Assembly (NCBI GenBank): GCA_030431715.1
Contig: JAUIIO010000008.1
Span: forward strand, 1-64,000
Length of the DNA: 64,000 nt
Direction: 5' to 3'
From: a bacterium
Lineage (GTDB): Bacteria > Bdellovibrionota_C > UBA2361 > RFPC01
Shown here: positions 53,071-63,590 of the stretch, piece after piece
Layout of the letters: each line of letters begins with the position of its first letter
Position numbering within the stretch: position 1 is the first letter of the stretch
Position numbers and translations under genes: made by a program
Notes under the pieces: generated by a model
The model's input: only the letters and a program-made list of their open reading frames with translations
The model's database searches: none
What the model was told of the DNA's origin: nothing

Positions 53071-53874
53071 TTAACTTGAAGCGGATTCATACCTGCGAAG
53101 AGCAATCTTCCATACGATGTTTACAAGTAGTGATACAACTAGAATAGCCATCAGCATGGCAACGAGAATCATATAACTTGAAGAACCCAAAAGGTAATGT
53201 ACTGGCGCACTTCCCACAAGTAAGACTGGGATCACAAAAGTAAAGGTTTTCTGGAAGAGATAACCATAAATAAAATCTGGCCACCTTGATATCGACTGTA
53301 ACTGCATACGGATAAAATTGATACCAACTCCCTCAAAGGTCCAGAACATCGCCGCAGACAAGAGAATCTCCACCACGAGAATTAACGCTACTGCTAAGAC
53401 AACAAAAAGCGGCAGACACAACCAATCAACGAACCCAAGGCCAATCTCTGAGCCAAAGTACCACATAACAACCCACGGAACAGGAAAGGCTATCATGCTC
53501 CCAATACGCATGTGCCTAAAAAAGACTGGAAACAGAATACCCGTTGGCTTGAGCAGGGAGAAATCCAATCTCCCTTCTCTAAGGTCAGATGAGAGCTCCC
53601 AAAAACTCATCATAAAGAGACTCATGTGAATCTGATCCACAGCCATCATAAAAGCCACAAAAAACAAAAACTCCTGACGACTCCATGGCCCTACGGTATC
53701 AACATGATCAAAAATAAAACTTACAGATCCAAATGAACTGCCATAAAAAGCAAGATCGACGAAGAAAAGTAGAATAAAGTTAATTCGAAAGCTCAGTGCG
53801 CGAGCAACATTATTACTGATGTAGCGTCGATATACAGAGAGGTAGTACCTGAGAAAAGAAAGACACTTACGCAT
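53071..53874 (-). CDS. ABC-2 permease, COG3694 type
   Basis: The start at 53874 is chosen because it lies one base after the neighbouring stop codon. The 267-residue protein has six predicted membrane helices and the YYLSVYRRYISNNVARALSFRIN opening typical of the COG3694 permease family. It forms a heteromeric pair with the next gene, driven by the ATPase at 54684-55694. The substrate is unknown. Confidence 0.82.
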   Translation of the reverse strand: MRKCLSFLRYYLSVYRRYISNNVARALSFRINFILLFFVDLAFYGSSFGSVSFIFDHVDTVGPWSRQEFLFFVAFMMAVDQIHMSLFMMSFWELSSDLREGRLDFSLLKPTGILFPVFFRHMRIGSMIAFPVPWVVMWYFGSEIGLGFVDWLCLPLFVVLAVALILVVEILLSAAMFWTFEGVGINFIRMQLQSISRWPDFIYGYLFQKTFTFVIPVLLVGSAPVHYLLGSSSYMILVAMLMAILVVSLLVNIVWKIALRRYESASS

Positions 53875-53875
53875 A

Positions 53876-54691
53876 TCACATACCTGCCGCAGTATAGAGC
53901 CGAATCCCCCTAGCCCATATAAGTCTCGAGAGAACACTCAGAATTGTTATCCAGAGCAACACAACGCTGATCGCATAAAGAACACTTCCTTCATACACTC
54001 CCATAAATATTTTTACCGGAACGTAGGTCATGTAAGGAAATGGCAACAGATACAGAAGCGACCGAAGAGCATCTGGAAAAAGTTCTAGTGGAAGTACTGC
54101 TCCTGAGAAAAAATTTGCGATAATAATAAACGTAACCCGGAGCATCCATGTCTCATCTAACCAGAAGGCGAGTATTCCCAGAGCAAAGTGAATAGAGAAC
54201 CAGAGAAGTCCGATAAGACTTGTATACAGGGCCCCGATCACAAAGTGCGAGAGGGTCAGAGAAGGGAGAAAGCCGCTTATGTACAAAGCCACTACTGATA
54301 CTGCTACAATACTTAGCTGAATAAGCTGAAAGGCGATAAACCTTGCCGTATGAAAATGCCAGAATTCGAATGGATAAAGAAGATAAGAGGAGATACGTCC
54401 AAGCCTGATATCTTCTGCTAAATGCCTGCTGTTATAGCTCTGAGAGATAAAACCAACGAGCATGACCCACGCCTGATATTCAATCATAGACTGAATCGTG
54501 TATCCCTTTATTACCTCAGCATCTGCAAAATCATATATAGAAGACCATAGTTGATACTTAATAAGAAAAAAAACAACCGCCGGTCCAATAACCTGCAAAA
54601 GAACATCACCTTTATATGCAAGAAAGTTTGCGCTTGAAATCTGCACCGTCTGAGTCCACTTGCTTAACTCACGTTGAAGCACGTTACTCAT
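53876..54691 (-). CDS. ABC-2 permease, COG4587 type
   Basis: The 271-residue permease has six helices and the central EYQAWVMLVGFISQSYNSRH segment. It is the usual partner of the COG3694 permease. Its ATG overlaps the ATPase stop codon in ATGAGTAA, an eight-base overlap, so the trio is translated as one unit. Confidence 0.82.
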   Translation of the reverse strand: MSNVLQRELSKWTQTVQISSANFLAYKGDVLLQVIGPAVVFFLIKYQLWSSIYDFADAEVIKGYTIQSMIEYQAWVMLVGFISQSYNSRHLAEDIRLGRISSYLLYPFEFWHFHTARFIAFQLIQLSIVAVSVVALYISGFLPSLTLSHFVIGALYTSLIGLLWFSIHFALGILAFWLDETWMLRVTFIIIANFFSGAVLPLELFPDALRSLLYLLPFPYMTYVPVKIFMGVYEGSVLYAISVVLLWITILSVLSRLIWARGIRLYTAAGM

Positions 54692-55694
54692 CTACAGCTC
54701 CAAGAAGTTCAGGCTTTCTTAACAACGTTTCCATAACACGCTCTATCGGAAGCTTCTCGGTGTTCATGTCTGTTACCGGGAATCGCTCAAGGATCTCTTT
54801 TGCCGTAGCACGAAAATCATGATCGGAAATACGAAGCTCTACCTGTGTTTTGTCATTATTCCATTCTGGGGCGAGATTAGACCAAATAGAGTCAGACGTA
54901 ACCACCGGCTCAGAGAAACTAAAGTTTACAAACTTCTCCCCTCCAAGAATCTTCTCAAACTCCAGTAGCGGACCATCAAATCTTTTTCTTCCACCTAGGA
55001 TAAGAACGATCCGCGAGCAAAGAGCCTGAACATCCGCCATATAATGTGAGGTAAGGATGATCGTTGTATTATGCTTGCGCTGGTACTCTAAGAGGAAATC
55101 TCTGATGTTACGCTGCGAAACAAGGTCTAGTCCAATCGTCGGCTCATCTAAAAAAAGCACCTCCGGGTTGTGGAGCAAACAAGCCATGAGCTCCATCTTC
55201 ATCCGCTCCCCGAGAGAGAGCTTACGAACATGTACTTGGAGAAGATGCTCAATGCCAAGAAGGGACGACACCTCCTCAAGACGAATTTTAAACTCTTGAG
55301 GCGGAATTTCATAATAGCTGCGCAAGAGTAAGAATGATTCAAGTGCAGGTATATCCCACCAGAGCTGAGATTTCTGCCCCATAACAAGTGCAATCCGTTT
55401 TCGGAAATCACGAGGCCTCCGAAAAGGCTCATAGCCCAATACACGCACCTCACCAGAGCTTGGCGCAATAATACCAGTGAGCATCTTCATGAGAGTGGTT
55501 TTCCCAGCGCCATTTGGTCCAAGCAGTCCAAGAATTTGTCCTCTTGGAGCATCAAAAGAGAATTCTGTTACAGCAGGTACGGTTCTATACTCTCTCTTAA
55601 AAAAACTCTTAAGCGAGCCTACAACCCCTGGAGGCTGTAAATAATTTCTGAAATTTTTTGTTAGTCCCTGACAACGAATGACGGTATCGTTCAT
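54684..55694 (-). CDS. ABC transporter ATPase, COG4586 type
   Basis: The 336-residue ATPase has Walker A GPNGAGKTTLMKML, the signature LSLGERMKMELMA and Walker B VLFLDEPTIGLDL. The N-terminal NFRNYLQPPGVVGSLKSFF extension is characteristic of this subgroup. It energises the two permeases downstream. It is divergent from the GT51 membrane protein at 55779 across an 84-base gap. Confidence 0.9.
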   Translation of the reverse strand: MNDTVIRCQGLTKNFRNYLQPPGVVGSLKSFFKREYRTVPAVTEFSFDAPRGQILGLLGPNGAGKTTLMKMLTGIIAPSSGEVRVLGYEPFRRPRDFRKRIALVMGQKSQLWWDIPALESFLLLRSYYEIPPQEFKIRLEEVSSLLGIEHLLQVHVRKLSLGERMKMELMACLLHNPEVLFLDEPTIGLDLVSQRNIRDFLLEYQRKHNTTIILTSHYMADVQALCSRIVLILGGRKRFDGPLLEFEKILGGEKFVNFSFSEPVVTSDSIWSNLAPEWNNDKTQVELRISDHDFRATAKEILERFPVTDMNTEKLPIERVMETLLRKPELLGAVDE

Positions 55695-55778
55695 AGGGTA
55701 CAGTGAAGCATAATCTCTTCACCGGGGGAAGTAACGACAGCTTTCTTTCTTCAAAAGCTTTAGGAAGGTTTCATTTTC

Positions 55779-57137
55779 ATGCTTGCCATCATCTATCACA
55801 GTATATTCTACCTTGCACTCTTTCTGTCGATCATGGAGCAGATCATCTGGAGAGGCGAGCGTAGTTTTCTTTACGGCATCCCATTTCTTCTGTTATTTCT
55901 TCAGCTCCTAGTTGCCAATCGTCAATCAACGTATAAATCTATATTCCTGTGGTGCATTCTGGGTGGAGAGATCCTCTTACTTAATTTTACAACTCATGAC
56001 GCGCTTCCAAAATATGAGCACCTCCTAGGCCTCATTACGCTGCCGATTCTTTGCTGGTGGAGTATTACCAAGACCCTTAAGGACACTGCGTCTCTGCGCA
56101 TTCCAATTCTATTTACTCTTTGCTTCCTCATAACTCTTACATTTTCGTTTCTCGCAAACCTTGGACAACGAGAATACTTTCTCATGGCAGAAGAACCCAT
56201 AGGCATACTCGTTTACGCTGATATCTGGTGCCTTTTAGCGCTTCTAGCGCTCACTTCTATATCGTTTCTTGCAAAAAGCATTATCCCTTTTCTCCTAGCA
56301 GCTCTTACGACCCTATTCTGTTTGTTGTATCTCATGGATACGTTGCCGGTAACCTCAGATACGGAGCTGATTCATCTCGAAGCGGAACACCAGTTTCGAC
56401 TGGCATCTTGTTTCCTGTTACTTCTTTCCTCACTCTTTCTATTTATCTTGCCACCTATTGGCATATTCTCAGGTAAGAACATTCTTCTTAAAAGACTCGA
56501 TCAATTAGGAACAGCACTCTTCTTTATAGCGATAGGAGGCTTAACGCTTAGCTTACAAAACAAGGTACGAACAATTTCATGTGTTCGCTCTTACCCCGAC
56601 TACAAGATTTCAGAAGAGATGGCACTTCATCTTTTCGTGGCCGAGGATCCCCTGTACTACTTTCACCACGGAATTGAATTTCATGGAATTCGCATGGCAA
56701 CCGCGCGATTTTTAGATACTGGAAGTAGAAGATTCGGTGGGAGCTCTCTGAGCATGCAACTTGCAAAAGTATGTTATCTCCCCTTTGAAAAAACCTTTAC
56801 CAGAAAAGCGAAGCAAGCAATTCTCGGCGTCCTCCTAGAATTCCAATATTCCAAAGAGGATATCATGGCCTCATATTTAGAAACGATCTCATTCTCACAT
56901 CGAGCAAAGGGCCTGACAGAGGCTTCAAAAACCCACTTTAATAAAACGCCGTTAGAGCTCGGGGAGGAAGAGGCCATGCTGCTAACTCTATCTATTCAGG
57001 ACCCCTATAGCTTTAATCCTGACTCCAAAGAGAAATCAAGAATAATACGACAAAGAGCAGCTGTTACGAGGGGGAGAGTCAGAGTTTTTAGGCCACTGCT
57101 CATAAAGAATCTAAGAACATTTAACTCAATTGAATGA
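55779..57137 (+). CDS. polytopic membrane protein with GT51 transglycosylase domain
   Basis: About 280 residues carry roughly nine membrane helices. They are followed by a glycosyltransferase-51 domain (about residues 285-435). Motif I reads AEDPLYYFHHGIE, keeping the catalytic Glu; motif II reads GGSSLSMQLAKV; motif III is RKAKQAILGVLLE. The Glu usual in motif III (RK..E) is Gln here. GT51 domains polymerise peptidoglycan from lipid II. Fusion to a multi-helix membrane domain is not a standard PBP or MGT layout. It has no transpeptidase. It is divergent from the ABC exporter trio. Confidence 0.72.
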   Translation: MLAIIYHSIFYLALFLSIMEQIIWRGERSFLYGIPFLLLFLQLLVANRQSTYKSIFLWCILGGEILLLNFTTHDALPKYEHLLGLITLPILCWWSITKTLKDTASLRIPILFTLCFLITLTFSFLANLGQREYFLMAEEPIGILVYADIWCLLALLALTSISFLAKSIIPFLLAALTTLFCLLYLMDTLPVTSDTELIHLEAEHQFRLASCFLLLLSSLFLFILPPIGIFSGKNILLKRLDQLGTALFFIAIGGLTLSLQNKVRTISCVRSYPDYKISEEMALHLFVAEDPLYYFHHGIEFHGIRMATARFLDTGSRRFGGSSLSMQLAKVCYLPFEKTFTRKAKQAILGVLLEFQYSKEDIMASYLETISFSHRAKGLTEASKTHFNKTPLELGEEEAMLLTLSIQDPYSFNPDSKEKSRIIRQRAAVTRGRVRVFRPLLIKNLRTFNSIE

Positions 57138-57266
57138 GAAAATCATGAAGCAGGTTTTTTCTATTGATCGTCTTAATACCTGTAGCTATCGTGGCTGGGA
57201 TGGGTCGTTGTTCGTAACCTAACCCTTTCACGTATCAATTGATTAACTCTAATTCTGGAGAAAAAA

Positions 57267-57638
57267 ATGTATAAAAACGTAACCCTTTTCTGCGCACTCG
57301 CGCTTTTCATCCCGGGTACCCTCTTTGCGGCTGACTCGTGTGAAAACGCTGAGACGCTCAAGCAGTGTATCGACATGAATATTGCAACATGTCGTGAAGA
57401 CGCTGAGTGTGAAGACGACCGTGAGCAGGGAATCACTTCATCTGATATCACAGATGAAATCACTGAAACTTGCTGCCCAAAAGCAGCTAAGAAAGAGAGA
57501 AAGTGCTTAAAAAGAGAAAAGCGTAAAATCCGCCAAACTCGCAAAAGAGCACCAAAATCTCTTAAGCCATTTATTCGTCAGCTTGTAGAAGACATCAAAG
57601 ATATTGATTGCTCTACAAACACTACGAACTCGTTCTAG
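57267..57638 (+). CDS. small secreted cysteine-rich hypothetical protein
   Basis: The ATG follows GGAG by seven A residues. A signal peptide (VTLFCALALFIPGTLFA) precedes a charged 103-residue protein with cysteines in DSCENAE, KQCIDM, ATCRED, AECEDD, ETCCP and later positions, and a basic C-terminal half. No family is recognised. It is probably periplasmic or secreted. It is followed by the nested hairpin element. Confidence 0.62.
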   Translation: MYKNVTLFCALALFIPGTLFAADSCENAETLKQCIDMNIATCREDAECEDDREQGITSSDITDEITETCCPKAAKKERKCLKREKRKIRQTRKRAPKSLKPFIRQLVEDIKDIDCSTNTTNSF

Positions 57639-57699
57639 TAAAACTAGAACTACTCAAACGTCCCGGCTGGTACTATAGGTATCGCCGGGGTATTCCCCC

Positions 57700-57982
57700 C
57701 CTCCCTCGTCCTCCTCTTAATCCTTCTCTTCCTCCTCCTCTTAATCTTGCACTTGCACCTTACTCCAAAGGTATGTCATTGCGAGGAGCTGAGGCGATAG
57801 CCGAACGACGAAGCAATCTCCTCGAGGTGGCTTCAACTGCTATGGGATTGCTTCGTCGTTCGACCTGCGGTCTCAGCTCCTCGCAATGACGGCTGGCTTC
57901 GTGCAAGTGCAAGAGGAAGAGGAAGAGGAAGAGGAAGAGGAAGAGGAAGAGGAAGAGGAAGAGGAAGAGGAAGAGGAAGAAT
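57700..57982. repeat. nested hairpin element with polypyrimidine/GAGGAA arms
   Basis: Within the gene-free stretch 57639-58053, a pyrimidine-rich left arm (57700-57745) faces a right arm of 11 GAGGAA units (57913-57980). Inside these, CTTGCACTTGCAC (57746-57758) pairs exactly with GTGCAAGTGCAAG (57901-57913). The loop holds palindromic repeat R4. The left loop edge carries CTCCAAA, also found in the 36.8-kb hairpins. Confidence 0.75.
57775..57890. repeat. palindromic intergenic repeat, copy R4 (complete)
   Basis: This is the most symmetrical copy: GTCATTGCGAGGAGCTGAG at its left end is exactly inverted at its right end, as are CGAACGACGAAGCAATC inward from both. It sits in the loop of the larger hairpin and looks like a miniature element inserted there. 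Confidence 0.75.
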
Positions 57983-58053
57983 AGGGAAATCCCTAGGGAT
58001 GTCCAATAAAACCCTTAGAATTTCTCAGATACGGAGTGAATGCTTACACAGTC

Positions 58054-58971
58054 CTACTTCTGTACAGGAGTAAGCTTTCCGTCACATTCGATGATGAATT
58101 CACCTTTTGGGGTACGGAGACGACCGCGGTTACAGTTCCGCTTAACAGGAGCGGCTGTCGTATTCTGAGCGGTTCCGTCGATCTCTGTCTGACTTACCTC
58201 TGTCTTAGGCAAGGTTTTAACATCTCCGGTTGAGCGCATGATAAGACTTAACTTCCCGAGCTGTCTTGAAGTCGTGATCTTAAGGGCATCTTGCGGTGAA
58301 ACGTCGAGAGTTACTGTTTTGCTTTTAGGCTGTCGGTATGAACTCTTAAAAAGTTTCTCATTACGGTCCTCAGCTGTGCTAGTGTCCCCACCAAGTGAGA
58401 GAACTCGAGCATTCTGCACGATAACGTTACTGGTAAGCTCGCGCTGGGCGTTATGATACGTAAGGACAACATCTACATGAGTTCCTGCAACTACATGGAA
58501 TTCGATCGCTGTTTCAGCATCAATATTAATGGTAACTGCACGATTACCCGGTGAAGGCTCTAGACTTGATGTCGGTTGTTTCGTTGTCAGATGTTTTTTC
58601 TGAAGAGGAATTCCAGCAGGGAGCTCTGCTCTGGCGTAAACGTCTTTAAGCTCACTGTAATCACGAATAGCACCAGCGGGTACTTGGCTAATGGGCCAGT
58701 ACATCTCAAGGAAACGCACATCTGAAAGCTTCGTGCCCGAACGCACCGGACGCTCCGGCGCTAACAAGCGCACGGTACCAACATTGTCCTGCACGCTAAC
58801 AATAGTAGCGGCTTCATCTTTCTCAGAGTTTTTCTTTATCTTTAGAACTATGGCAAAGGTCAGCATGATAGAGAATGCTAACCCGGCAGCTACTAGAAAG
58901 AGGAGCTTCTCACGACTAAGTGCCGAGCGTCTCATTCTTGATGGTGATGGTCTTCCAAATCTTTGCCCCAT
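58054..58971 (-). CDS. cpaB: Flp pilus assembly protein CpaB (SAF domain)
   Basis: The 305-residue protein has a basic N-terminus, one membrane helix (LLFLVAAGLAFSIMLTFAIVL) and a SAF domain (PVRSGTKLSDVRFLE, then ARAELPAGIPLQKKHL). The RcpC/CpaB C-terminal domain follows (GNRAVTINIDAETAIEF, then VSPQDALKITTSRQLGKLSL). CpaB works at the outer-membrane secretin of tight-adherence (Flp) pili. No other tad genes are visible in the window. The C-terminus has a short Cys-containing extension (KRNCNRGRLR...IECDGK). Confidence 0.88.
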   Translation of the reverse strand: MGQRFGRPSPSRMRRSALSREKLLFLVAAGLAFSIMLTFAIVLKIKKNSEKDEAATIVSVQDNVGTVRLLAPERPVRSGTKLSDVRFLEMYWPISQVPAGAIRDYSELKDVYARAELPAGIPLQKKHLTTKQPTSSLEPSPGNRAVTINIDAETAIEFHVVAGTHVDVVLTYHNAQRELTSNVIVQNARVLSLGGDTSTAEDRNEKLFKSSYRQPKSKTVTLDVSPQDALKITTSRQLGKLSLIMRSTGDVKTLPKTEVSQTEIDGTAQNTTAAPVKRNCNRGRLRTPKGEFIIECDGKLTPVQK

Positions 58972-59144
58972 AATCTTAAACCTTTAAATAGTACCTCGTG
59001 GCTATGAACCAATCTGCTCTGCCCCTGCAGAACTCTTAATTACGCTGACTTCCTACATTGTATAACGATTACATACATTTGAGTAGTTCAGCTCTGCTAT
59101 CTCATATAAATGCAAAAACCCTGCCTTGTATTAAGATGTTCTGA

Positions 59145-59161
59145 ATGGTTCCGGGAACCAT
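59145..59161. promoter_or_regulatory. operator-like palindrome
   Basis: ATGGTTCC and GGAACCAT flank one central base, giving a nearly perfect 17-bp palindrome in the 386-base divergent gap between cpaB and the lipoprotein gene. It may bind a dimeric regulator. No other gene or clear structure is visible in the gap. Confidence 0.35.
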
Positions 59162-59357
59162 ATTTTTAAATGCAGTATTTTCAGCTCCTTATGTCAATAA
59201 CCTCTCCGACATCTCTCCCTATTTCCTGACTCCTTCACCTCAGTACATACCCACCGAAACTACGATGAGAGATCAAGGAAGAGTTCTACCCCTCTCTCGT
59301 GGCATTATTTAAAAGGATTGCTATAGTAGTCTTGAATTTAGTTTTGGACTACGTGAT

Positions 59358-59837
59358 ATGATTTTTCGCACCTTCATTTTCCTCTCATTTCTCACTTTAG
59401 CACTTAGCTCTTGTAGCCTCTTCACTGGCGGCAGTAGCGAATCACCTGAGGATGCCAGCGACATGAACCAGGAAGCTATGACGGGCGAAGACCTTGAGGC
59501 TCCTTCACTCAGCAAAGTCCCTATAGAAGAGCTCCCGCAATCTGATGGTTCATCCAGCAACGACACCTCTCTTGATAAAGTCGAAATACTCTGGAAAATC
59601 CCAGAAGAGGCAGCTGACGGCTTCATTATGCACTACGGCTTCGCCGCAGATGCTCTTACTTACAGGTTAAGACTTCAAACAAGTGAGATAGAGCAATATC
59701 AAGATCCTCAGTTTGGTCCCGTATTCCGATATATTATTGCCGACCTCCCACCTGAAAAGACTGTTTACATTAGTCTTCAAACAATTCGCGGTGATGTCGT
59801 ATCCGAACCAAGTGAAGTTTTTGAAGTAGCTCCATAA
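59358..59837 (+). CDS. lipoprotein with fibronectin type III-like domain
   Basis: A lipobox (TLALSSC, Cys19) follows a short leader. A Ser/Asp/Glu-rich linker is followed by a beta domain (VEILWKIPEEAADGFIMHYG, then YRLRLQTS, and VYISLQTIRGDVVSEPSEVFEV) that reads like a fibronectin type III module. It is probably anchored in the outer membrane. It precedes metH by 60 bases, in the same direction. Confidence 0.72.
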   Translation: MIFRTFIFLSFLTLALSSCSLFTGGSSESPEDASDMNQEAMTGEDLEAPSLSKVPIEELPQSDGSSSNDTSLDKVEILWKIPEEAADGFIMHYGFAADALTYRLRLQTSEIEQYQDPQFGPVFRYIIADLPPEKTVYISLQTIRGDVVSEPSEVFEVAP

Positions 59838-59897
59838 TGAAACTGAATTTAAAGAATATCTGACTCCGATATCCTGCCCACTTTTTGCTAGTATTCC

Positions 59898-62800
59898 ATG
59901 AGTAACAACACCTTCGAAGTCGTCAAAGAACTCTTAGAGCAGAGAATCATGGTCATGGACGGTGCGATGGGCACCATGATTCAGGGATACAACCTGACCG
60001 AAGAAGACTTTCGGGGAGAGCGATTTAAAGATCATAGCCACTCTTTACAAGGAAACAATGACCTTCTGACACTAACAAAACCGAATGTCATTGAAGAGAT
60101 TCACCGCAAGTTCCTTCAGGCTGGAGCCGATTTTATTGAAACAAATACATTTAACTCGACCTCCATCTCGCAATCAGACTACGGAACCGAAGACATTGTA
60201 TTTGAACTCAATAGCGCATCTGCTCGTCTTGCGAAGGAACTTGCAGAAGAATTCACAAAACGAAATCCAGACAAGCCTCGCTTTGTAGCAGGGGCTATAG
60301 GCCCCACCAATAAAACAGCAAGTATGTCTCCAGATGTAAATGATCCCGGATACCGAGAGGTCTCTTACATGGATCTTGTGCGAGTCTACACAGAGCAGAT
60401 TCACGGGCTTTTAGAAGGTGGGGTCGACCTTTTCTTAATTGAAACCGTCTTTGACACCTTAAATTGTAAAGCTGCAATGTTTGCTCTAGATGAAGTCAGG
60501 AAAGAAACAGGCAAACCGCTTCCACTTATGATCTCAGGAACGATCACCGACCAGAGTGGAAGAACCCTTTCCGGACAAACAGCAGAGAGTTTCTGGGTTT
60601 CACTCTCACATGCTAAGAATCTCTTAAGCATCGGATTCAACTGCGCGCTCGGCGCAAAGCAGATGAAACCGTTCTTAGCCGATCTTGCCGAAGTTTCGAC
60701 CACTAATATAAGCGCCTATCCAAACGCTGGCCTTCCTAACGAATTCGGACAATACGACGAAACTCCTGATGAATTTGCTGATCAGGTTAAGGAATTTGCT
60801 GCGGCAGGTCTTGTGAACATTATCGGGGGATGTTGCGGAACAACGCCGCATCATATTCGTAAAGTCTCTGAGTTCGTGTCTCATTTTAAGCCGAGAAAAA
60901 TTCCAGTAAAACGATCCGGACTACATCTCAGTGGTCTTGAACCTCTCTCGGTAAACTCACTCTCAAACTTCGTGAATATCGGAGAACGAACAAACGTAGC
61001 CGGCTCAAGAAGGTTTGCATCACTTATCCGCGAAGAAGACTACGAAGGAGCGCTCGCCATTGCCCAAAATCAAGTTGATGGTGGGGCGCAAGTTATCGAC
61101 GTCAATGTCGATGAAGGGATGCTTGATTCAGAAGCGGTGATGAAACGCTTTCTTCTTCTTATGTCTGCCGAGCCGGACATCGCAAGGTTACCAGTGATGG
61201 TCGACTCTTCAAAGTGGAGCGTCCTTGAGGCTGGCCTCCAATGCCTTCAGGGAAAGGCTATCGTTAACTCTATAAGCTTAAAGGAAGGTGAAGCTACCTT
61301 CTGCGAGCAAGCCGAGAAAATTCGGCAGTACGGCGCTGCCGTTGTCGTAATGGCCTTTGATGAAAAAGGACAGGCCGATACAACAGAGCGACGAATTGAG
61401 ATATGTGAGCGAGCCTATAAAATCCTCACGGAAAAGATTGGATTCCCCAGAGAGGATATCATATTTGACCCAAACATTCTGACCGTAGCCACGGGAATGG
61501 ATGAACACAATGACTATGGGGTGTCTTTTATTGAGGCAGTACGGTGGATCAAAGAGAACCTTCCCGGAGCGAAAGTAAGCGGTGGTGTAAGCAACATCTC
61601 TTTCTCCTTTCGAGGAAACAACGCCGTGCGCGAGGCGATGCACGCCGCCTTTCTTTACCATGCTATACGCGCAGGTCTTGATATGGGTATCGTTAATGCC
61701 GGACAGCTTACCGTTTACGAAGAGATTCCAGAGGAGCTCCTTACACGGGTTGAAGATGTTATACTTAATCGTCGTGACGATGCTACCGAAAGGCTTATTA
61801 GCTACGCAGAAGAAATTAAGGGACAAACAAAGGAAGAAAAGGAGTCAAATCTTCTTGAATGGCGAAACGAGCCCGTTGAGAAACGCCTTGAACACGCCCT
61901 GATGAAGGGAATCGTTGAGTTCATCGAATCAGACACTGAAGAAGCAAGACAAAAACTCGGGAGACCGCTCGCCGTCATTGAAGGACCACTTATGAACGGC
62001 ATGAACATTGTCGGAGACCTCTTCGGTGAAGGCAAGATGTTCCTGCCGCAAGTTGTTAAAAGCGCAAGAGTAATGAAGAAAGCGGTCGCCTATCTCACTC
62101 CTTACATGGAGGAGGAAAAGCTTAAAGGTGGCGAAAGCGAAAGAGGAAAGGTGCTGCTAGCGACCGTAAAAGGAGACGTACACGATATCGGGAAAAATAT
62201 TGTTGGTGTCGTACTGGCATGCAACAATTTCGAAGTTGAAGACATCGGAGTAATGGTCCCTGCCCACGTCATACTTGAAAAGGCTTGTGAAATAAACGCA
62301 GATGTAATTGGCCTTAGTGGCCTTATCACCCCATCACTCGACGAGATGGTCACCGTCGCAAATGAGATGCAAGCGGCAGGCATGGACCTGCCTCTTCTTA
62401 TCGGTGGCGCAACAACTTCTGAAAAACACACCGCTATTAAAATAGCACCGCGCTACAAAGGCCCTGTCATTCACGTCAAAGACGCATCTCGTAGCGTACC
62501 GGTAGTTCAAAATCTCATCTCAGAAACGAATGCAAAAGCATTTCATGAAGAGTACCGGGCAAGGTATGAAGAAGTTGCAAAACAGCACCTCCAGCAGATG
62601 TCACTTCGCGATTACTGTTCATACGAAGAGGCTGTTGCCAATAAACTTGACCTAGACTGGCAGAACTACACTCCTCCGGTACCTAAAAAAACAGGGGTAA
62701 GTGTTTATCACGATATTCCTCTTTCAAACCTGATTGAATATATAGATTGGACTCCATTTTTCATGACTTGGGAGCTTCGCGGAGCGTATCCAGACATATT

Positions 62801-63590
62801 CCAATCACCGAAGGTCGGTAAACAGGCCAGGCAGCTCTACGATGATGCACGTGCCATGCTTAAAGAGATCGTCGAGCACAAGCTTGTTTCTGCAAAAGGA
62901 GTAGCTGGCTTGTTTCCTGCCAACGCTGTGGGAGATGATATTGAGCTTTATACCGATGAATCGCGCAGCGAAGTGCTCTGTAAGTTCCACACCCTGCGTC
63001 AGCAAACTCGAAAACGAGATGGCCAGAAAAATATATCCCTTTCAGACTTTATTGCGCCAAAAGAGTCTGGCCTAGCTGACTATATTGGAGGATTCGCCGT
63101 AACCACAGGTCTCGGCATGGAAGACGCCATCGCCAAGTATGAAGAAGATTTAGATGACTATAACTCTATTATGCTTAAAGCCGTCTCAGATCGACTTGCT
63201 GAGGCATTCGCGGAGTACTTACACGGAATCGTGCGCAGAGATCTCTGGGCGTATTCTCACGATGAAATTTTAACCAATCGCCAGCTTATACGCGAAAAGT
63301 ATGTGGGGATTCGCCCAGCTTCAGGGTACCCGGCATGCCCAGATCACACGGAGAAGAAAGAGCTTTTTGAAATTCTCGATGTTGAGAAGAACACCGAAAT
63401 CTCTCTTACCGAAAACTACGCGATGTATCCAGCTGCGGCCGTTGCGGGCCTTTATTTCTCACACGAGAAATCTCATTACTTTGGTGTTGGCAAGATCAGT
63501 AAAGATCAGGCAAAAAGCTATGCTGAGCGAAAGGCTATGCCACTTGAGGAGATTGAAAAATGGCTCGCGCCAAATTTAAATTATTCTTAG
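59898..63590 (+). CDS. metH: cobalamin-dependent methionine synthase MetH
   Basis: The 1230-residue protein has all four MetH modules. The homocysteine domain has zinc cysteines in GFNCALG (about 249) and GGCCGTT (about 312-313). The methyltetrahydrofolate domain contains [14 protein letters not shown], the cobalamin domain contains the DVHDIGKN ligand motif (His about 760), and the C-terminal reactivation domain has [12 protein letters not shown]. It methylates homocysteine to methionine. No cobalamin or SAM riboswitch is seen in the 60 bases upstream. The start has no clear ribosome-binding site, and TAGTAT stands just before it. The length equals that of the E. coli enzyme. Confidence 0.97.
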   Translation: MSNNTFEVVKELLEQRIMVMDGAMGTMIQGYNLTEEDFRGERFKDHSHSLQGNNDLLTLTKPNVIEEIHRKFLQAGADFIETNTFNSTSISQSDYGTEDIVFELNSASARLAKELAEEFTKRNPDKPRFVAGAIGPTNKTASMSPDVNDPGYREVSYMDLVRVYTEQIHGLLEGGVDLFLIETVFDTLNCKAAMFALDEVRKETGKPLPLMISGTITDQSGRTLSGQTAESFWVSLSHAKNLLSIGFNCALGAKQMKPFLADLAEVSTTNISAYPNAGLPNEFGQYDETPDEFADQVKEFAAAGLVNIIGGCCGTTPHHIRKVSEFVSHFKPRKIPVKRSGLHLSGLEPLSVNSLSNFVNIGERTNVAGSRRFASLIREEDYEGALAIAQNQVDGGAQVIDVNVDEGMLDSEAVMKRFLLLMSAEPDIARLPVMVDSSKWSVLEAGLQCLQGKAIVNSISLKEGEATFCEQAEKIRQYGAAVVVMAFDEKGQADTTERRIEICERAYKILTEKIGFPREDIIFDPNILTVATGMDEHNDYGVSFIEAVRWIKENLPGAKVSGGVSNISFSFRGNNAVREAMHAAFLYHAIRAGLDMGIVNAGQLTVYEEIPEELLTRVEDVILNRRDDATERLISYAEEIKGQTKEEKESNLLEWRNEPVEKRLEHALMKGIVEFIESDTEEARQKLGRPLAVIEGPLMNGMNIVGDLFGEGKMFLPQVVKSARVMKKAVAYLTPYMEEEKLKGGESERGKVLLATVKGDVHDIGKNIVGVVLACNNFEVEDIGVMVPAHVILEKACEINADVIGLSGLITPSLDEMVTVANEMQAAGMDLPLLIGGATTSEKHTAIKIAPRYKGPVIHVKDASRSVPVVQNLISETNAKAFHEEYRARYEEVAKQHLQQMSLRDYCSYEEAVANKLDLDWQNYTPPVPKKTGVSVYHDIPLSNLIEYIDWTPFFMTWELRGAYPDIFQSPKVGKQARQLYDDARAMLKEIVEHKLVSAKGVAGLFPANAVGDDIELYTDESRSEVLCKFHTLRQQTRKRDGQKNISLSDFIAPKESGLADYIGGFAVTTGLGMEDAIAKYEEDLDDYNSIMLKAVSDRLAEAFAEYLHGIVRRDLWAYSHDEILTNRQLIREKYVGIRPASGYPACPDHTEKKELFEILDVEKNTEISLTENYAMYPAAAVAGLYFSHEKSHYFGVGKISKDQAKSYAERKAMPLEEIEKWLAPNLNYS

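Noticed and set aside
59838-59897. Cobalamin or SAM riboswitch before metH
   Set aside because: Only 60 bases separate metH from the preceding gene, and no conserved riboswitch core is visible.
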